Below are positions 23,162-23,428 of a stretch of DNA of 23,428 nt, piece after piece. The stretch covers positions 1 to 23,428 of the IMG/VR virus record IMGVR_UViG_3300017741_002102; one strand, given 5' to 3'. This DNA comes from a virus. How positions within the stretch are numbered: position 1 is the first letter of the stretch; each line of letters starts with the position of its first letter. The notes below the pieces were generated by a model. The model was not told the origin of the DNA. It worked only from the letters and a program-made list of their open reading frames with translations, and did not search any database. A program made the position numbers and the translations under genes.

Positions 23162-23428
23162 ATGACAGACGAGCAAACAATGGACGGCATGGAAAACAAT
23201 GACGGCATAAAAGGTTTAAGAGAAAAACTTAAATCAGTTGAACAAGAGAATAAAGAATTAAAGAGTGTAGTTAAGACTTCACTTTTTAAAGATGTTGGAT
23301 TAGATCCTGATTCAGGAACTGGTAAAATGGCTTTCGATCTATATGACGGAAAACCAAACACTGGCGAACTAGGATCATGGCTTAAAGAAAACTATAACAT
23401 CGATACTAACGTACAGCAGAACAACGAA
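23162..23428 (+). CDS. Scaffolding-like protein, N-terminal 89 residues (3' partial)
   Basis: The visible part starts MTDEQTMDGMENNDGIKG and continues into a coiled coil (LREKLKSVEQENKELKSVV), then SLFKDVGLDPDSGTGKMAFD and LYDGKPNTGELGSWL. A leading acidic tail, a 'LRE..K..E.EN..LK' coil and a 'D...G.lf..YDG' segment match the layout of scaffolding proteins from actinobacterial siphoviruses and podoviruses, which come directly before the major capsid gene. GGAGAA lies about six bases before the ATG. The gene runs off the window, so the capsid gene expected next cannot be seen. Confidence 0.65.
   Translation, partial: MTDEQTMDGMENNDGIKGLREKLKSVEQENKELKSVVKTSLFKDVGLDPDSGTGKMAFDLYDGKPNTGELGSWLKENYNIDTNVQQNNE

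Noticed and set aside
1-23428. CRISPR array, insertion sequence or transposase
   Set aside because: No regularly spaced repeat set longer than the two-copy 30-base repeat, no transposase motifs and no terminal inverted repeats with target duplications were seen.

Overview
The window looks like part of a tailed double-stranded DNA phage genome: a terminase large subunit, a portal, a block of very large virion proteins, a virion-associated lytic transglycosylase and the start of a scaffolding-type protein all lie on the + strand in tightly overlapping genes. Base composition is AT-rich (mid-30s % G+C by eye). The host is not shown directly. Three virion proteins (the 593, 413 and 441 residue products) and the scaffold start carry sequence patterns that I associate with actinobacteriophage structural proteins, so a low-G+C aquatic actinobacterium is my best inference. 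No integrase, repressor or host gene is visible.

Layout. Positions 1-954 hold the end of an operon of very small, unrecognised genes and close with a hairpin-plus-T terminator. Positions 1116-2387 form a second, self-contained unit: a sigma70-like promoter, an ArdA-type antirestriction gene, three small genes and a terminator with a UACG tetraloop. Positions 2303-3125 are a roughly 820-base non-coding stretch. It holds a tandem 30-base repeat, several potential RNA structures, a perfect 11-bp inverted repeat and, on the minus strand, a 78-base RNA. That RNA matches the tRNA-like domain of tmRNA (ends, G3.U70 pair, T arm, GGUUUCG D-loop) but has no tag-coding region. From 3126 onward the late operon runs terminase, portal, two small genes, a 1794-residue protein, a 593-residue protein, a 1588-residue protein, a lytic transglycosylase, two more virion proteins and a tail-anchored 57-residue membrane protein. 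A structured leader then precedes a scaffold-like gene cut by the window edge.

How it fits together. The terminase and portal package DNA. The large proteins between portal and scaffold are best read as internal or ejected virion proteins carried into the cell with the genome, together with the wall-cutting transglycosylase. The 1588-residue protein is the most unusual gene. It joins an N-terminal GNAT acetyltransferase domain, a Nudix hydrolase domain with an insertion inside the Nudix box, and a candidate ADP-ribosyltransferase domain, so it may be an injected multi-effector ('polyvalent') protein acting at the start of infection. ArdA adds defence against type I restriction.

Two further signals stand out. 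The pentamer GCATC (and its complement GATGC) was not found anywhere on reading both strands, and Asp-Ala is always written GAC-GCN although GAT is otherwise the usual Asp codon. The pentamer TAATG, a stop overlapping a start, joins eleven gene pairs. All domain calls are from reading the sequence without database searches.
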